NCBI GenBank assembly: GCA_934444765.1
Contig: CAKSDC010000008.1
Location: forward strand, 24,441 to 88,440
From: an uncultured Oscillospiraceae bacterium
GTDB taxonomy: Bacteria; Bacillota; Clostridia; Oscillospirales; Ruminococcaceae
DNA: 64,000 nucleotides
Direction of reading: 5' to 3'
The notes under the pieces were generated by a model. The model was given only the letters and a program-made list of their open reading frames with translations, searched no databases and had not been told where the DNA came from. The translations under genes were made by a program, and so were the position numbers. This document shows positions 33,862 to 43,022 of the stretch, one piece after another (position 1 is the stretch's first letter; every line of letters starts with the position of its first letter).

Positions 33862-36276
33862 ATGAAGAAGGCTATTTCTCTATTAACATCTATGATGGTA
33901 ATGTCCCTTGTAGCTGCAAACATGGCTATCCCAGCTACTGCTGCTGGCGATGTTCAATTCGATATTGATGATGTTACCGTTAGTTTAGATGAACTAACTA
34001 CTGATGCTGATGGCAACTATGTAGTAGATGTACCAGTTCTATGTACTGATAACAGTGCAAACGGCGTTGCAAGTTTCGTATTAAAACTTGACATCGCTGG
34101 CACAGACGTAGGCTATGTTGCTGACGGCGACAGCATGACTCTAACTGGTGGTTCTTATAAGGATAAGGACTTAGATAGTACTGTAAGCAAGCAACGTATT
34201 CTATACTTAAACAACAACCCAGGCTCAAGAGCTATTCAAGGCGGTCCTGAAACTGCATTCTCTATCCAATTAACTATTCCTAAGGACGCTAAGGCTGGCG
34301 ACGTATATCCAGTAAACTGGGATAGTTCTTTCGCTATAGACGTTTCTGACGGTGAAGAAGAAAGTGTTAACGACATCGTTGATATAGTTAACGGTTCTAT
34401 CACTATTGCTGGTGGCGAAGTTAGTGATACTACAACTACTACTGCTACTGTAGAAAAGGAAGGTACTCTATACGTAGACGATTTAGAATACGATGTATCT
34501 GACGTTATAGTTGACGGTAAGACTACTCAAGAAATCACTGTTCCAGTACCAGTTAAGATGGCTAACAACCCAGGTCTTGCAAGTGGTGTTTGGGAACACG
34601 TTCTTGGCAACACTACAAGTGCTGTAACTCCTTCTCTAAGTTCTGACTTAGTATCCTTCGGCGATGACGCTCTATTTACTACTAAGGAAGTAGACGTAAA
34701 CGGCACAAGAGTTCTATACTTAAATGCAAGTGCTACTGAAGTATCTGACAGCGATGCTACTCTATACTATGTAGACCTTGTAATCCCAGCTGGTGCTTCT
34801 GTTGGTGATACTTTCGATATCGGCTTCAATGAAGACGTATATGACTTTAGTAGAGCTGATGAAACTTCTTACGTTCCTAACTATCAAACTGGTACTGTTA
34901 CTTTAGTAGCTAAGGATGAACCTACTACAACTACTACAGAACCTGTAGTAAACAAGGGTACTTTAACAGTTTCTGACTTAGAACAAGACGTTCACGATAT
35001 ATTAGGCGCAGACGGTAAGACTACTGAAGCAATCACTGTAGCTGTACCTGTATACTTAGCTGACAACCCAGGTCTTGCAAGTGGTGTTTGGGAACACAAG
35101 TTCGGCGAAATCAGCAGTGCTGTAACTCCTTCATTTGCTGACCCTGTAGGTTCTACTGGTGAAGATACTCTATTTACTGATAAGGAAGTAGATTACGCTG
35201 GTTCAAGAGTACTATACTTAAATGCTAACGCTACTGCTGTTACTGGCGACGATACTCTATACTATGTAAACGTAGTAATCCCAGCTGGTGCTTCTGTTGG
35301 CGATACATTCAATGTAGACTTCGATGAAAGCGTAGCAGACTTTACTGACGGTGCTGAAGAAGCATTTGTACCTGCATTCCAAGGCGGTGTAATCACTCTT
35401 GTTGATAACACTCCAAGTGATACTACTACTACTACAGAACCTCCTGTAACTACTACTACTCCAGAACCAACTACTACTACTCCAGAACCAACTACTACTA
35501 CCCCAGAACCAACTACTACTACTCCAGAACCAACTACTACTACTCCAGAACCAACTACTACTACTCCAGCTCCAACTACTACTACTACTCCAGAACCAAC
35601 TACTACTACTCCAGAACCAACTACTACTACTCCAGCTCCAATTACTACTACTCCAGCTCCTGTAACTCAACCTACTGTAACTCAACCTACTGTTACTGGT
35701 ACTGGCGCTGGCGGTGGTGATATCATCGTAAGCGTAAGCAACGGTGCTACTGGTGAAGGCGGTCAAGGCGGTCAAGGCGGTAGCGCTGAAGGCGGTCAAG
35801 GTGGTAACGGTCAAGGCGGTAGCGCTGAAGGCGGTCAAGGCGGTAACGGTCAAGGCGGTAACGGTCAAGGCGGTAGCGCTGAAGGCGGTCAAGGCGGTAA
35901 CGGTCAAGGCGGTAACGCTGAAAACAACAACACTAATACTGCTGAAGGCGGTCAAGGTGGTAACGGTCAAGGTGGTAACGCTACTGGTGGTAGCATCTCC
36001 ATCGGCGATATTAACATTAATATCCCAAGTGGTAATGTAACTGGTACAGCAGCTCCTACTGTAACTACTGCATCTGCATCTGCAACTTCTGCAACTACTG
36101 CTTCTTCAACTACTAAGGCTTCTGATACTACTAAGGCTTCTACTACTGCAGCTTCTACTACTAAGGCAGCTTCTTCTAACTCACCATCTACTGGTTCTGC
36201 TGGTATTGGTGGAGCTATTATGGCTATGATTGCTGCTGCAGCATCTGCATTCGCTCTAAAGAAGAAGAATAAGTAA
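33862..36276 (+). CDS. wall-anchored scaffold with three cohesin-like modules
   Basis: 804 residues. A signal peptide (about 1-30, ending near ATAAG) is followed by three beta-rich modules of about 150 residues, at roughly 31-190, 195-350 and 365-515. They are cohesin-like; modules 2 and 3 are close relatives, both with NNPGLASGVWEH / DNPGLASGVWEH and IPAGASVGDTF. Then come a TTTTPEP linker, a Gly-Gln-Asn-rich stretch, a Ser/Thr stretch, and a sortase signal: SPSTG, hydrophobic helix, KKKNK. SPSTG replaces the classic LPxTG. It probably anchors dockerin proteins to the cell. Codon use is more C-ending than in its neighbours, hinting at high expression. The cohesin assignment of module 1 is the least sure. 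Confidence 0.78.
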   Translation: MKKAISLLTSMMVMSLVAANMAIPATAAGDVQFDIDDVTVSLDELTTDADGNYVVDVPVLCTDNSANGVASFVLKLDIAGTDVGYVADGDSMTLTGGSYKDKDLDSTVSKQRILYLNNNPGSRAIQGGPETAFSIQLTIPKDAKAGDVYPVNWDSSFAIDVSDGEEESVNDIVDIVNGSITIAGGEVSDTTTTTATVEKEGTLYVDDLEYDVSDVIVDGKTTQEITVPVPVKMANNPGLASGVWEHVLGNTTSAVTPSLSSDLVSFGDDALFTTKEVDVNGTRVLYLNASATEVSDSDATLYYVDLVIPAGASVGDTFDIGFNEDVYDFSRADETSYVPNYQTGTVTLVAKDEPTTTTTEPVVNKGTLTVSDLEQDVHDILGADGKTTEAITVAVPVYLADNPGLASGVWEHKFGEISSAVTPSFADPVGSTGEDTLFTDKEVDYAGSRVLYLNANATAVTGDDTLYYVNVVIPAGASVGDTFNVDFDESVADFTDGAEEAFVPAFQGGVITLVDNTPSDTTTTTEPPVTTTTPEPTTTTPEPTTTTPEPTTTTPEPTTTTPEPTTTTPAPTTTTTPEPTTTTPEPTTTTPAPITTTPAPVTQPTVTQPTVTGTGAGGGDIIVSVSNGATGEGGQGGQGGSAEGGQGGNGQGGSAEGGQGGNGQGGNGQGGSAEGGQGGNGQGGNAENNNTNTAEGGQGGNGQGGNATGGSISIGDININIPSGNVTGTAAPTVTTASASATSATTASSTTKASDTTKASTTAASTTKAASSNSPSTGSAGIGGAIMAMIAAAASAFALKKKNK
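35452..35665 (+). repeat. Thr-Pro linker repeats in the scaffold gene
   Basis: About eleven copies of an 18-21-bp unit encoding TTTTPEP/TTTTPAP with near-identical codons. An in-frame spacer. Confidence 0.85.
35755..35985 (+). repeat. Gly-Gly-Gln repeats in the scaffold gene
   Basis: Tandem GGTCAAGGCGGTAACGGT-type units encoding GGQGGNGQGGSAEGG. The Gly-rich segment may span the cell wall. Confidence 0.85.
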
Positions 36277-36321
36277 TCTATTGAATTAAAAGATACTTAC
36301 TTATAAGTTAATATATAAAAG

Positions 36322-36348
36322 CCTCCTACTTATGTAGGAGGTTTTTTT
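36322..36348. terminator. bidirectional terminator between converging genes
   Basis: CCTCCTAC / GTAGGAGG arms with a 4-nt loop and a run of T on the plus side. The T-run overlaps the stop of the minus-strand gene. Confidence 0.9.
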
Positions 36349-37093
36349 AATCTTTAGGTTTAGGTGGAATGTAGCTTACACCACCCCAACCGTCAACGTT
36401 AGCTCTACGCATAGCACCGAATAGTCGGTAGGTAAAGCCATGGTCGTTGCGTTCCATGTTCGCTAAAAACTCTTTAGTCTTTTGACGGTTAGTGTGACCG
36501 TCGGCAGGACATTTAGACTTTACTACGTTTAGGTTGCTACGATAACAAGCACGTTTGATTTCGCTTTCGGAAGCGAATACTAAAGGACGTATTAACGTAA
36601 TATCTTTTTTAGATAGGTACGTTTTAGGCGAAAAACAGCCTATTCTACCTTCTGTGAATAGGTTCATAACGAACGTTTCCACTGCGTCGTTGTAGTGATG
36701 CCCTAAGGCTATCTTGTTGCAACCCATTTCTATTGCGATATCGTGTAAAGCCCCACGACGCATTTTTGCACATAGACTGCAAGGATTAGTTTCTTTTCGG
36801 ATATCGAATACTATTTCGCCTATATGAGTGCGTTCCAGTCTGTACTCTACGCCCTCACGGTTGCATAGTTCGGCTACCGAAGAGTAGTCGCCTTGAACTC
36901 CGTTAAACTGTGGGTCTAAGGTGATAGCCACTATAGAGTAGTCTATACCTATAAAGCGTTTAAGTCTTATTAATCCTTCAAGCAGAACTAAGCTATCTTT
37001 ACCGCCCGAAACTCCTACGGCTATGCGGTCGCCGTCCTGTATAAGGTCAAATTCGTTAATAGCTTTTCGCATATATCCCAATATTTTTTGCAT
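36347..37093 (-). CDS. TtcA-like tRNA-thiolation ATPase (PP-loop)
   Basis: 248 residues of the adenine-nucleotide alpha-hydrolase superfamily. The PP-loop is SGGKDS near residue 29, followed by the CxxC pair PCSLC and a third Cys in KSKCPADG, plus LGHHYNDAVET. In TtcA these cysteines hold an iron-sulfur cluster used to make 2-thiocytidine-32 in tRNA. The substrate is inferred from family. AGGAGG precedes the ATG. Confidence 0.85.
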   Translation of the reverse strand: MQKILGYMRKAINEFDLIQDGDRIAVGVSGGKDSLVLLEGLIRLKRFIGIDYSIVAITLDPQFNGVQGDYSSVAELCNREGVEYRLERTHIGEIVFDIRKETNPCSLCAKMRRGALHDIAIEMGCNKIALGHHYNDAVETFVMNLFTEGRIGCFSPKTYLSKKDITLIRPLVFASESEIKRACYRSNLNVVKSKCPADGHTNRQKTKEFLANMERNDHGFTYRLFGAMRRANVDGWGGVSYIPPKPKD

Positions 37094-37170
37094 ATAAAAA
37101 CCTCCAAATATAGTGTATTCTGTGTATCTAAACCATTGTACTATATATTACAAAAAAAATCAAATATCTA

Positions 37171-37199
37171 TTGAAAATCTTAATAAGATAGTGTACAAT
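37171..37199 (+). promoter_or_regulatory. promoter for galK-galE
   Basis: -35 TTGAAA (37171-37176), 17-bp spacer, -10 TACAAT (37194-37199). Confidence 0.75.
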
Positions 37200-37228
37200 A
37201 AGACTATCAACATATGGAGGTTTTTTAA

Positions 37229-38524
37229 ATGGAACTATTAAAAGATATAATACATTCTATATCTAACGGTGAATATGACGACTGTCTATTAAGAATGTAC
37301 TGCACTACTAAAGATGGGCTATCTTTTTACAGACAGAGACTATTAAACTTAGTGGATACTTTTGGCAGAACTTTCGGCTACGATAGGGAAGTGGAACTGT
37401 TTTCCGCCTCTGGTAGAACCGAAATATGCGGAAACCATACCGACCATCAATTGGGACACGTAATGGCAGGTAGTGTAAACCTTGACGTAATAGCAGTAGC
37501 TTCTAAGAATACCGACGGTACCGTTAGAGTAAAGTCTGAAGGCTATCCAATGGATACAGTAACCGTTTCCGAAAGTGAACCTATAGAGGCAGAAAAGAAT
37601 ACGTCAGCTTCTTTAATTAGAGGTATTAACAGATACTTTATCAATAAGGGTTATAGTGTGGGCGGTTATGATGCTTGTACTACTTCTAACGTGTTAAAAG
37701 GTTCTGGACTATCGTCTTCGGCAGGCTTTGAAGTCTTAATAGGTAACATAGTAAACGGTCTATACGCTAATCAAGAGCTTAACTCTAAGGAGATAGCCAT
37801 AGCTGGGCAGTATGCCGAAAACGTATTTTTCGGTAAACCTTGCGGTCTTATGGACCAAATGGCGTGTTCTGTAGGTGGTATAATATCTATCGACTTTTAC
37901 GATAAACATAGTCCAAAAGTTCAAGCCATAGACTTCGACTTTGCTAAAACAGGATACTCTTTATGTATCATAGATAGTGGTGCAGACCATTCTAACCTTA
38001 CTAATGAATATGCCGATATCACTAAAGAGATGCGTTCAGTATGTGACTACTTTGGTGTGGAGTATCTATCGAGAGTTAATGAAGAAGACTTCTATAGTAG
38101 CATCATGCAGTTAAGAAGAGTATGTTCCGATAGAGCCATACTACGTGCTATTCACTACTTCAACGACGATAAAAGAGTATCTAAAGAAGTAGAGGCTTTA
38201 AAGAGTGGCAATCTACAAGAATTTTTCGACCTTGTAAATCAATCGGGACGTTCTTCGTATATGTATTTACAGAACGTATACGCACCTTCTATGCCACAAA
38301 ATCAAGCAGTAGCGGTAGTTATAGCACTCTGTGAAAAGTATCTTAACGGAAAGGGTGCTTTTAGGGTACACGGTGGAGGATTTGCTGGTACAGTTCAAGC
38401 GTTTGTACCTAACGAATTAGTGCAAGAGTTTAAAGCTAATATAGAAAATGCTATAGGTAAGGATATGTGTCACGTACTGAACATCAGGTCAGTAGGTGGA
38501 CTAAGACTATATAAGAATATCTAA
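37229..38524 (+). CDS. galK: galactokinase
   Basis: Phosphorylates galactose at C1 in the Leloir pathway. 431 residues of the GHMP kinase family. The galactokinase signature is GRTEICGNHTDHQLGHV (the usual form has GRxNLIGEHTDY), the ATP loop is LKGSGLSSSAGFE and motif 3 is HGGGFAGTVQAF. It precedes galE by 15 bp. No galT is in the window. A related GHMP sugar kinase is the alternative. Confidence 0.88.
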   Translation: MELLKDIIHSISNGEYDDCLLRMYCTTKDGLSFYRQRLLNLVDTFGRTFGYDREVELFSASGRTEICGNHTDHQLGHVMAGSVNLDVIAVASKNTDGTVRVKSEGYPMDTVTVSESEPIEAEKNTSASLIRGINRYFINKGYSVGGYDACTTSNVLKGSGLSSSAGFEVLIGNIVNGLYANQELNSKEIAIAGQYAENVFFGKPCGLMDQMACSVGGIISIDFYDKHSPKVQAIDFDFAKTGYSLCIIDSGADHSNLTNEYADITKEMRSVCDYFGVEYLSRVNEEDFYSSIMQLRRVCSDRAILRAIHYFNDDKRVSKEVEALKSGNLQEFFDLVNQSGRSSYMYLQNVYAPSMPQNQAVAVVIALCEKYLNGKGAFRVHGGGFAGTVQAFVPNELVQEFKANIENAIGKDMCHVLNIRSVGGLRLYKNI

Positions 38525-38539
38525 TGGAGGTTTTTTAAT

Positions 38540-39568
38540 ATGAGTACGATATTAGTAACGGGTGGTACAGGTTTTATAGGTAGTCATACTTGTGTAGAAC
38601 TTATAAAAGCAGGTCATTCAGTAGTGATTATGGACAATCTATGCAACTCTAAGGCAGAGTGTGTAAACAGAATAGCTAAGATTACAGGTGTAAAGCCTGC
38701 ATTCTATCAAACAGATATTAGAGACTTTGACGGTACAGATAAAATCTTTAAAGAACACAAGATAGACGCAGTAATTCACTTTGCAGGACTAAAAGCAGTA
38801 GGAGAGTCCGTTCAAAAACCTTGGGAATACTACGAAAATAATATAGGTGGTACTCTAACTTTAATAGACGCTATGAGAAAAAATAGTTGCAAAAATATAG
38901 TATTCTCATCTTCTGCAACCGTGTACGGATTAAATAATACTGCTCCTTACACCGAAGATATGTCTACTTCTGCTACCAACCCATACGGCTATACTAAGGT
39001 TATGATAGAACAGATACTCCACGATATGTGCGTTGCAGATAGTGAATGGTCTGTTATGGCTTTAAGATACTTCAATCCTATAGGTGCAGATAAAAGCGGT
39101 CTAATAGGCGAAAATCCTAATGGTATCCCTAATAACTTAGTACCATATATAGCTCAAGTGGCTATAGGTAAACTTCAACAGTTGAGTGTATACGGAAACG
39201 ACTATGATACTCCAGACGGTACGGGCGTACGTGACTATATCCATGTAGTAGACTTAGCTAAAGGTCACATATGTGCAGTAGACTACGCTTTAAAGCACAA
39301 AGGATTTGAACCTGTAAATCTTGGTACTGGTAAGGGTTCAAGCGTTTTAGACGTGGTTAAAGCCTATGAAAAGGCTTGCGGTAAACCTATCAACTATAAA
39401 ATCGCTCCAAGACGTGCAGGCGATATTGCTACTTCTTTTGCAAACTGTCAAAAGGCTAAGGATATCTTCAATTGGACTGCTGAACTAAATCTTGACGATA
39501 TGTGTGCCGATAGTTGGAACTTTACAGTTAAAAATCCTAACGGAATAGTTGAAGCTTCTAACAGTTAG
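38540..39568 (+). CDS. galE: UDP-glucose 4-epimerase
   Basis: Interconverts UDP-galactose and UDP-glucose using bound NAD. 342 residues, standard length. The Rossmann motif is TGGTGFIGSHT, the catalytic Ser region is FSSSATVYG, the active pair is Tyr-x-x-x-Lys in NPYGYTK, and RYFNPIGA is typical of GalE. Only 11 bp lie between its stop and the left end of the TnpB element. Confidence 0.95.
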   Translation: MSTILVTGGTGFIGSHTCVELIKAGHSVVIMDNLCNSKAECVNRIAKITGVKPAFYQTDIRDFDGTDKIFKEHKIDAVIHFAGLKAVGESVQKPWEYYENNIGGTLTLIDAMRKNSCKNIVFSSSATVYGLNNTAPYTEDMSTSATNPYGYTKVMIEQILHDMCVADSEWSVMALRYFNPIGADKSGLIGENPNGIPNNLVPYIAQVAIGKLQQLSVYGNDYDTPDGTGVRDYIHVVDLAKGHICAVDYALKHKGFEPVNLGTGKGSSVLDVVKAYEKACGKPINYKIAPRRAGDIATSFANCQKAKDIFNWTAELNLDDMCADSWNFTVKNPNGIVEASNS

Positions 39569-39579
39569 AGCAAAATTAC

Positions 39580-40852
39580 AAAAAGTCATAAAGTATCTAT
39601 TGACTTTTATAGCTTGTTAAGGGGTTGGTTGAAACTGATAAAGACGATTAAAGTAATGCTTTTACCAAACAATAAACAGAATACAAAGTTATTTCAAAGT
39701 GCAGGAGTATCAAGGTTTGCGTATAATTGGGCTTTGGGAATAGAGATTGAAAACTATAAAAACGGTGGAAAGTTCATTAATAACTACGATTTAAGGCGTG
39801 AATTTACTCTTTTAAAACAGAAAGAAGAGTATCAATGGCTAAATGATTATAGTAATAATATCACAAAACAGGCTATAAAAGACTGTTGTAAGTCTTTTCA
39901 AAGTTTCTTTAAAGGAGTTTCAAGATATCCTAAATTTAAGAGTAGACGTCATTCAAAACCGAGCTTTTACGTGGATACTGATAGAGTTCAATTTAATGGT
40001 ACTCACGTTAAACTTGAGAAGCTAACTTTAAGTCAAAAAAAGAAAAAACAAAAATTCAATTGGATTAGACTTGCAGAACATGACAGAATACCCTCAAACG
40101 TAAAATATTCTAATCCAAGAGTAACTTTTGATGGTCTTAATTGGTGGATTTCAGTAGGCATTGAATGTAATGAAAATACGCAACAACCTACTAATCAAGG
40201 TATTGGGATAGACTTAGGTATCAAGGACTTAGCAGTATGTTCTAATGGTGAAGTCTACAAAAACATCAATAAGACTAAAAAAGTCAAAAATTTAAAGAAG
40301 AAAAAGCGTAGGTTACAACGCAAAATTTCAAGAAAATACCTTAAAAATAAGAAAGGAGAAAGTTATTGCAAAACTTGTAACATTATAAAGAGTGAAAGAC
40401 GACTTTTAAAAGTTACTCACACACTAACGAATATCCGCCATAACCATATACATCAAATGACTTCTGAAATCGTGAACCGAAAACCAAAGTTCATAACTAT
40501 TGAAGATTTGAACGTTATGGGAATGATGAAGAATAAACATCTATCACAAGCTATACAAGAACAGTGTCTTTATGAAGTTCGTAGACAGTTAGAATATAAA
40601 TCCAAACGTAACAGTATAGTTTTAAGAATAGCTAATAGGTTCTATCCAAGTTCAAAACTATGTTCTTGTTGCGGAAACGTCAAGAAAGACTTAAAACTTA
40701 AAGATAGAATATACTATTGTAATAAGTGTAAGAACATAATGGATAGAGACTATAACGCAAGTATTAATCTTAAAGATTGTGAAGACTACACATATATAGC
40801 ATAATAAAAATGTTATATATATGTACCCATTCGTTAGTGGGGAATTTAAGCC
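39580..40852 (+). mobile_element. solitary IS605/IS1341-type TnpB element
   Basis: A tnpB gene flanked by short hairpins, with no tnpA. Left end: AAAAGTCA/TGACTTTT stem (39581-39608), just after a TTAC. Right end: CCCATT/AGTGGG stem (40826-40841), followed by GAATTTAAGCC. These match the palindromic ends of this family. Exact borders are approximate. The insertion lies between galE and the ORF at 40810-41169. Confidence 0.72.
39629..40804 (+). CDS. tnpB: TnpB RNA-guided nuclease
   Basis: 391 residues from TTG 39629, placed after an AAGGGG site. RuvC-type catalytic residues are intact: Asp in GIGIDLGIKDLA, Glu in ITIEDLNVMGM and Asp in MDRDYNASINL. The zinc ribbon has two pairs, CSCC and CNKC. 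TnpB proteins of this family cut DNA guided by an RNA made from the element's right end, helping it persist after TnpA-driven excision. With no tnpA beside it, mobility would depend on one elsewhere. The full-length frame suggests it is active. Confidence 0.9.
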   Translation: MKLIKTIKVMLLPNNKQNTKLFQSAGVSRFAYNWALGIEIENYKNGGKFINNYDLRREFTLLKQKEEYQWLNDYSNNITKQAIKDCCKSFQSFFKGVSRYPKFKSRRHSKPSFYVDTDRVQFNGTHVKLEKLTLSQKKKKQKFNWIRLAEHDRIPSNVKYSNPRVTFDGLNWWISVGIECNENTQQPTNQGIGIDLGIKDLAVCSNGEVYKNINKTKKVKNLKKKKRRLQRKISRKYLKNKKGESYCKTCNIIKSERRLLKVTHTLTNIRHNHIHQMTSEIVNRKPKFITIEDLNVMGMMKNKHLSQAIQEQCLYEVRRQLEYKSKRNSIVLRIANRFYPSSKLCSCCGNVKKDLKLKDRIYYCNKCKNIMDRDYNASINLKDCEDYTYIA

Positions 40853-40870
40853 TTTGGAGTATCATACAAA
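40730..40870 (+). ncRNA. probable omega RNA (TnpB guide), approximate extent
   Basis: By family precedent the guide RNA covers the end of tnpB and the right-end hairpin (40826-40841). The guide would then be the flanking DNA after about 40852, beginning TTTGGAGTATC. The extent is inferred; no transcript evidence is available. Confidence 0.45.
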
Positions 40871-41169
40871 CGTTAGTAGACTTTAGAAATAGAGTTCAAA
40901 ACGGATACAACGAAAAAGGAATGAAACCTAAAAGTTGTGAGTTTTATAATATATTTAGAAGTATTATAACTTTTTATAAGTTTTCAGTAACGGAATACTA
41001 TGGTGTGTTCGGTCAAAAAATGATAATAGCTGTGAACGTATCAGGACTATACAGCAACTGCGAAAAGGATACTAAAAAACTAAACCTATATCTAAAAAAT
41101 GGTTGGAACTTTAAGCGTGTAGATACCGACGGTTCAGGAACTATGTTCTATATGTTAGAAAAACAATAA
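40810..41169 (+). CDS. hypothetical protein, 5' part overlaps the TnpB element end
   Basis: Up to 119 residues. The first 14 codons lie within the element's right end, so the N-terminus is probably artificial. A native start may be ATG 40921 or ATG 41020, or the gene may have lost its 5' end to the insertion. The C-terminal 50 residues (LNLYLKNGWNFKRVDTDGSG) recall the short DUF4177-type fold, but only weakly. There is no signal or membrane segment. It is followed by a clear terminator. Confidence 0.45.
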   Translation: MLYICTHSLVGNLSLWSIIQTLVDFRNRVQNGYNEKGMKPKSCEFYNIFRSIITFYKFSVTEYYGVFGQKMIIAVNVSGLYSNCEKDTKKLNLYLKNGWNFKRVDTDGSGTMFYMLEKQ

Positions 41170-41181
41170 TAGTATAATAAC

Positions 41182-41214
41182 GGTCGTAAACTGACGCTAC
41201 AACGGTTTACGACC
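41182..41214 (+). terminator. terminator-like hairpin upstream of gltX
   Basis: Ten-base arms GGTCGTAAAC and GTTTACGACC with a 13-nt loop. Weak T-run. Confidence 0.65.
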
Positions 41215-41234
41215 TATACTATATAAAACCAATG

Positions 41235-41263
41235 TTGACAACTCTAATCTGATGTGTTAGAAT
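41235..41263 (+). promoter_or_regulatory. promoter for gltX
   Basis: Consensus -35 TTGACA (41235-41240), 17-bp spacer, -10 TAGAAT (41258-41263). Confidence 0.78.
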
Positions 41264-41316
41264 ATAACCGTTGATTAGGTTCACAAAATACTATCTTGAA
41301 AGGATATATACATATA

Positions 41317-42966
41317 ATGGATACTAAAAAGTTAGCAGAGTTGCTATTCCCTAATGTGGATAAGTCTACAGACTATTACGAACAGTTATACCCTAACAGA
41401 GTTATGCCACAGGGTGCTTGTATTACAAGAATAGGTCCAAGTCCTACAGGTTTTGTACATCTTGGAAACTTATATAATGCCATAATAGGTGAACGTTTAG
41501 CACACCAAAGCAACGGTAAAATATTCCTTAGAATAGAAGATACCGACAGTAAAAGAGAAGTAGAAGGTGCAGTCGAAACTATTATCAATTCTATGAACTA
41601 CTTTGGTGTAACTTTTGACGAAGGAGTAACTCTAAATGGTGACGTTGGAGACTATGCTCCATACACTCAAAGCAAAAGAAAAGATATCTACCAAACTTTT
41701 GCTAAAAAGTTAGTCGAAATGGGCTATGCTTATCCTTGCTTTTGCACCGAAGAAGAACTTCAAGAAATGTCTCAAAAGCAAGAAGAACAGAAGTGCGACT
41801 TCCGTGGATACTATGGTGAATGGGCTATCTGGCGTGACCGCTCTATAGAAGATATTAAGTCTAACTTAGATAAAGGTCTACCTTACGTGTTAAGATTTAG
41901 GTCTAATGGCGATATGCACAAACATATTTCCGTACAAGACGGCATTAGAGGAGAGTTAAAGGTTCAAGAAAACTATCAAGACTTTGTACTATTAAAGTCC
42001 GACGGTATACCAACCTATCACTTTGCACACGTGGTAGATGACCATTTAATGCGTACTACTCACGTAATACGTGGTGAAGAATGGCTTGCTACTCTACCTA
42101 TACACGTTCAGTTATTCGATACTTTAGGTTGGCAAAGACCTTTATACTGTCATACTGCACAACTTATGAAGATAGACGAAGAAACTGACAAAAAGAGAAA
42201 ACTTTCTAAACGTAAAGACCCTGAACTTGCTTTGGCTTACTATGTATCAGAAGGTTATATTCCAGAGGCAGTATGGGTATATCTATTAACCGTGTTGAAC
42301 TCTAACTTTGAAGAGTGGTACTATGCTAATCCAGAAAAGTCTTATTTAGAGTTCCCATACTCTTTGGAAAAGATGAGTAGTTCAGGCGCTCTATTAGATA
42401 TTCCTAAGTTTAACGATACCAGTAAAGAAGTCATATCCCGACTATCCGCAGAACGTATATACAAGGGTATAGCTGAATGGTCTAAAACTTATGATACTAC
42501 TTTCTATAATGCCTTTACTAAAGACGAAGAGTATTCCAAAAAGGTTATAGATATCGGTAGAAGTGGCAACAAGCCAAGAAAAGATATAGAAAATTGGAAA
42601 CAGGCTACTAAGTTCTTATCTTTCTACTACGATGAAACTTTTGCTCAACAGGATGAGTTTCCACAGAACGCCAACGGTTCCGACAAAGATACTATCTTAA
42701 CTAAGTATCTACAGACTTTAGACTTTAACGATACTCAAGAAGAATGGTTCAATAAGGTTCGTGCTATAGCAGAAGAACTTAACTATGCTTTACAGCCTAA
42801 AAAGTATAAAAAGAACCCTGAACTATACAAGGGTAGCATAGTAGACGTATCTAACGTTATTAGAGTGGCTCTAACTGGTAGACAAAATTCACCTGATATA
42901 TACGAAATAAGTCAGGTAATGGGCGAAGTAGCCGTTAGAGATAGACTTTCTAAAGCTATAGGTTAA
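41317..42966 (+). CDS. gltX: glutamyl-tRNA synthetase
   Basis: Charges tRNA-Glu (possibly also tRNA-Gln). 549 residues, somewhat longer than the usual 480. The class I HIGH-type motif appears in IGPSPTGFVHLGNLYNA, GluRS landmarks are FLRIEDTDSKREV and YHFAHVVDDHLM, and the KMSKS equivalent is KRKLSKRKD. ATG 41317 has a GAAAGGA site; the TTG upstream is before it. Its own promoter and terminator mark a single-gene unit. Confidence 0.95.
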   Translation: MDTKKLAELLFPNVDKSTDYYEQLYPNRVMPQGACITRIGPSPTGFVHLGNLYNAIIGERLAHQSNGKIFLRIEDTDSKREVEGAVETIINSMNYFGVTFDEGVTLNGDVGDYAPYTQSKRKDIYQTFAKKLVEMGYAYPCFCTEEELQEMSQKQEEQKCDFRGYYGEWAIWRDRSIEDIKSNLDKGLPYVLRFRSNGDMHKHISVQDGIRGELKVQENYQDFVLLKSDGIPTYHFAHVVDDHLMRTTHVIRGEEWLATLPIHVQLFDTLGWQRPLYCHTAQLMKIDEETDKKRKLSKRKDPELALAYYVSEGYIPEAVWVYLLTVLNSNFEEWYYANPEKSYLEFPYSLEKMSSSGALLDIPKFNDTSKEVISRLSAERIYKGIAEWSKTYDTTFYNAFTKDEEYSKKVIDIGRSGNKPRKDIENWKQATKFLSFYYDETFAQQDEFPQNANGSDKDTILTKYLQTLDFNDTQEEWFNKVRAIAEELNYALQPKKYKKNPELYKGSIVDVSNVIRVALTGRQNSPDIYEISQVMGEVAVRDRLSKAIG

Positions 42967-42985
42967 TACAAAGATTACCATATAA

Positions 42986-43020
42986 AAAAGACTTCCACTA
43001 ATATTAAGTGGAAGTCTTTT
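42986..43020. terminator. bidirectional terminator after gltX
   Basis: Fourteen-base perfect arms AAAAGACTTCCACT / AGTGGAAGTCTTTT with a 7-nt loop. It serves converging genes. Confidence 0.92.
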
Positions 43021-43022
43021 CT

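Noticed and set aside
35257..36040. Long frames antisense or out of frame to the scaffold repeats
   Set aside because: They are produced by the tandem linker repeats (runs of Ser-Ser-Trp-Phe or Val-Lys-Ala) and have no start signals or domain content.
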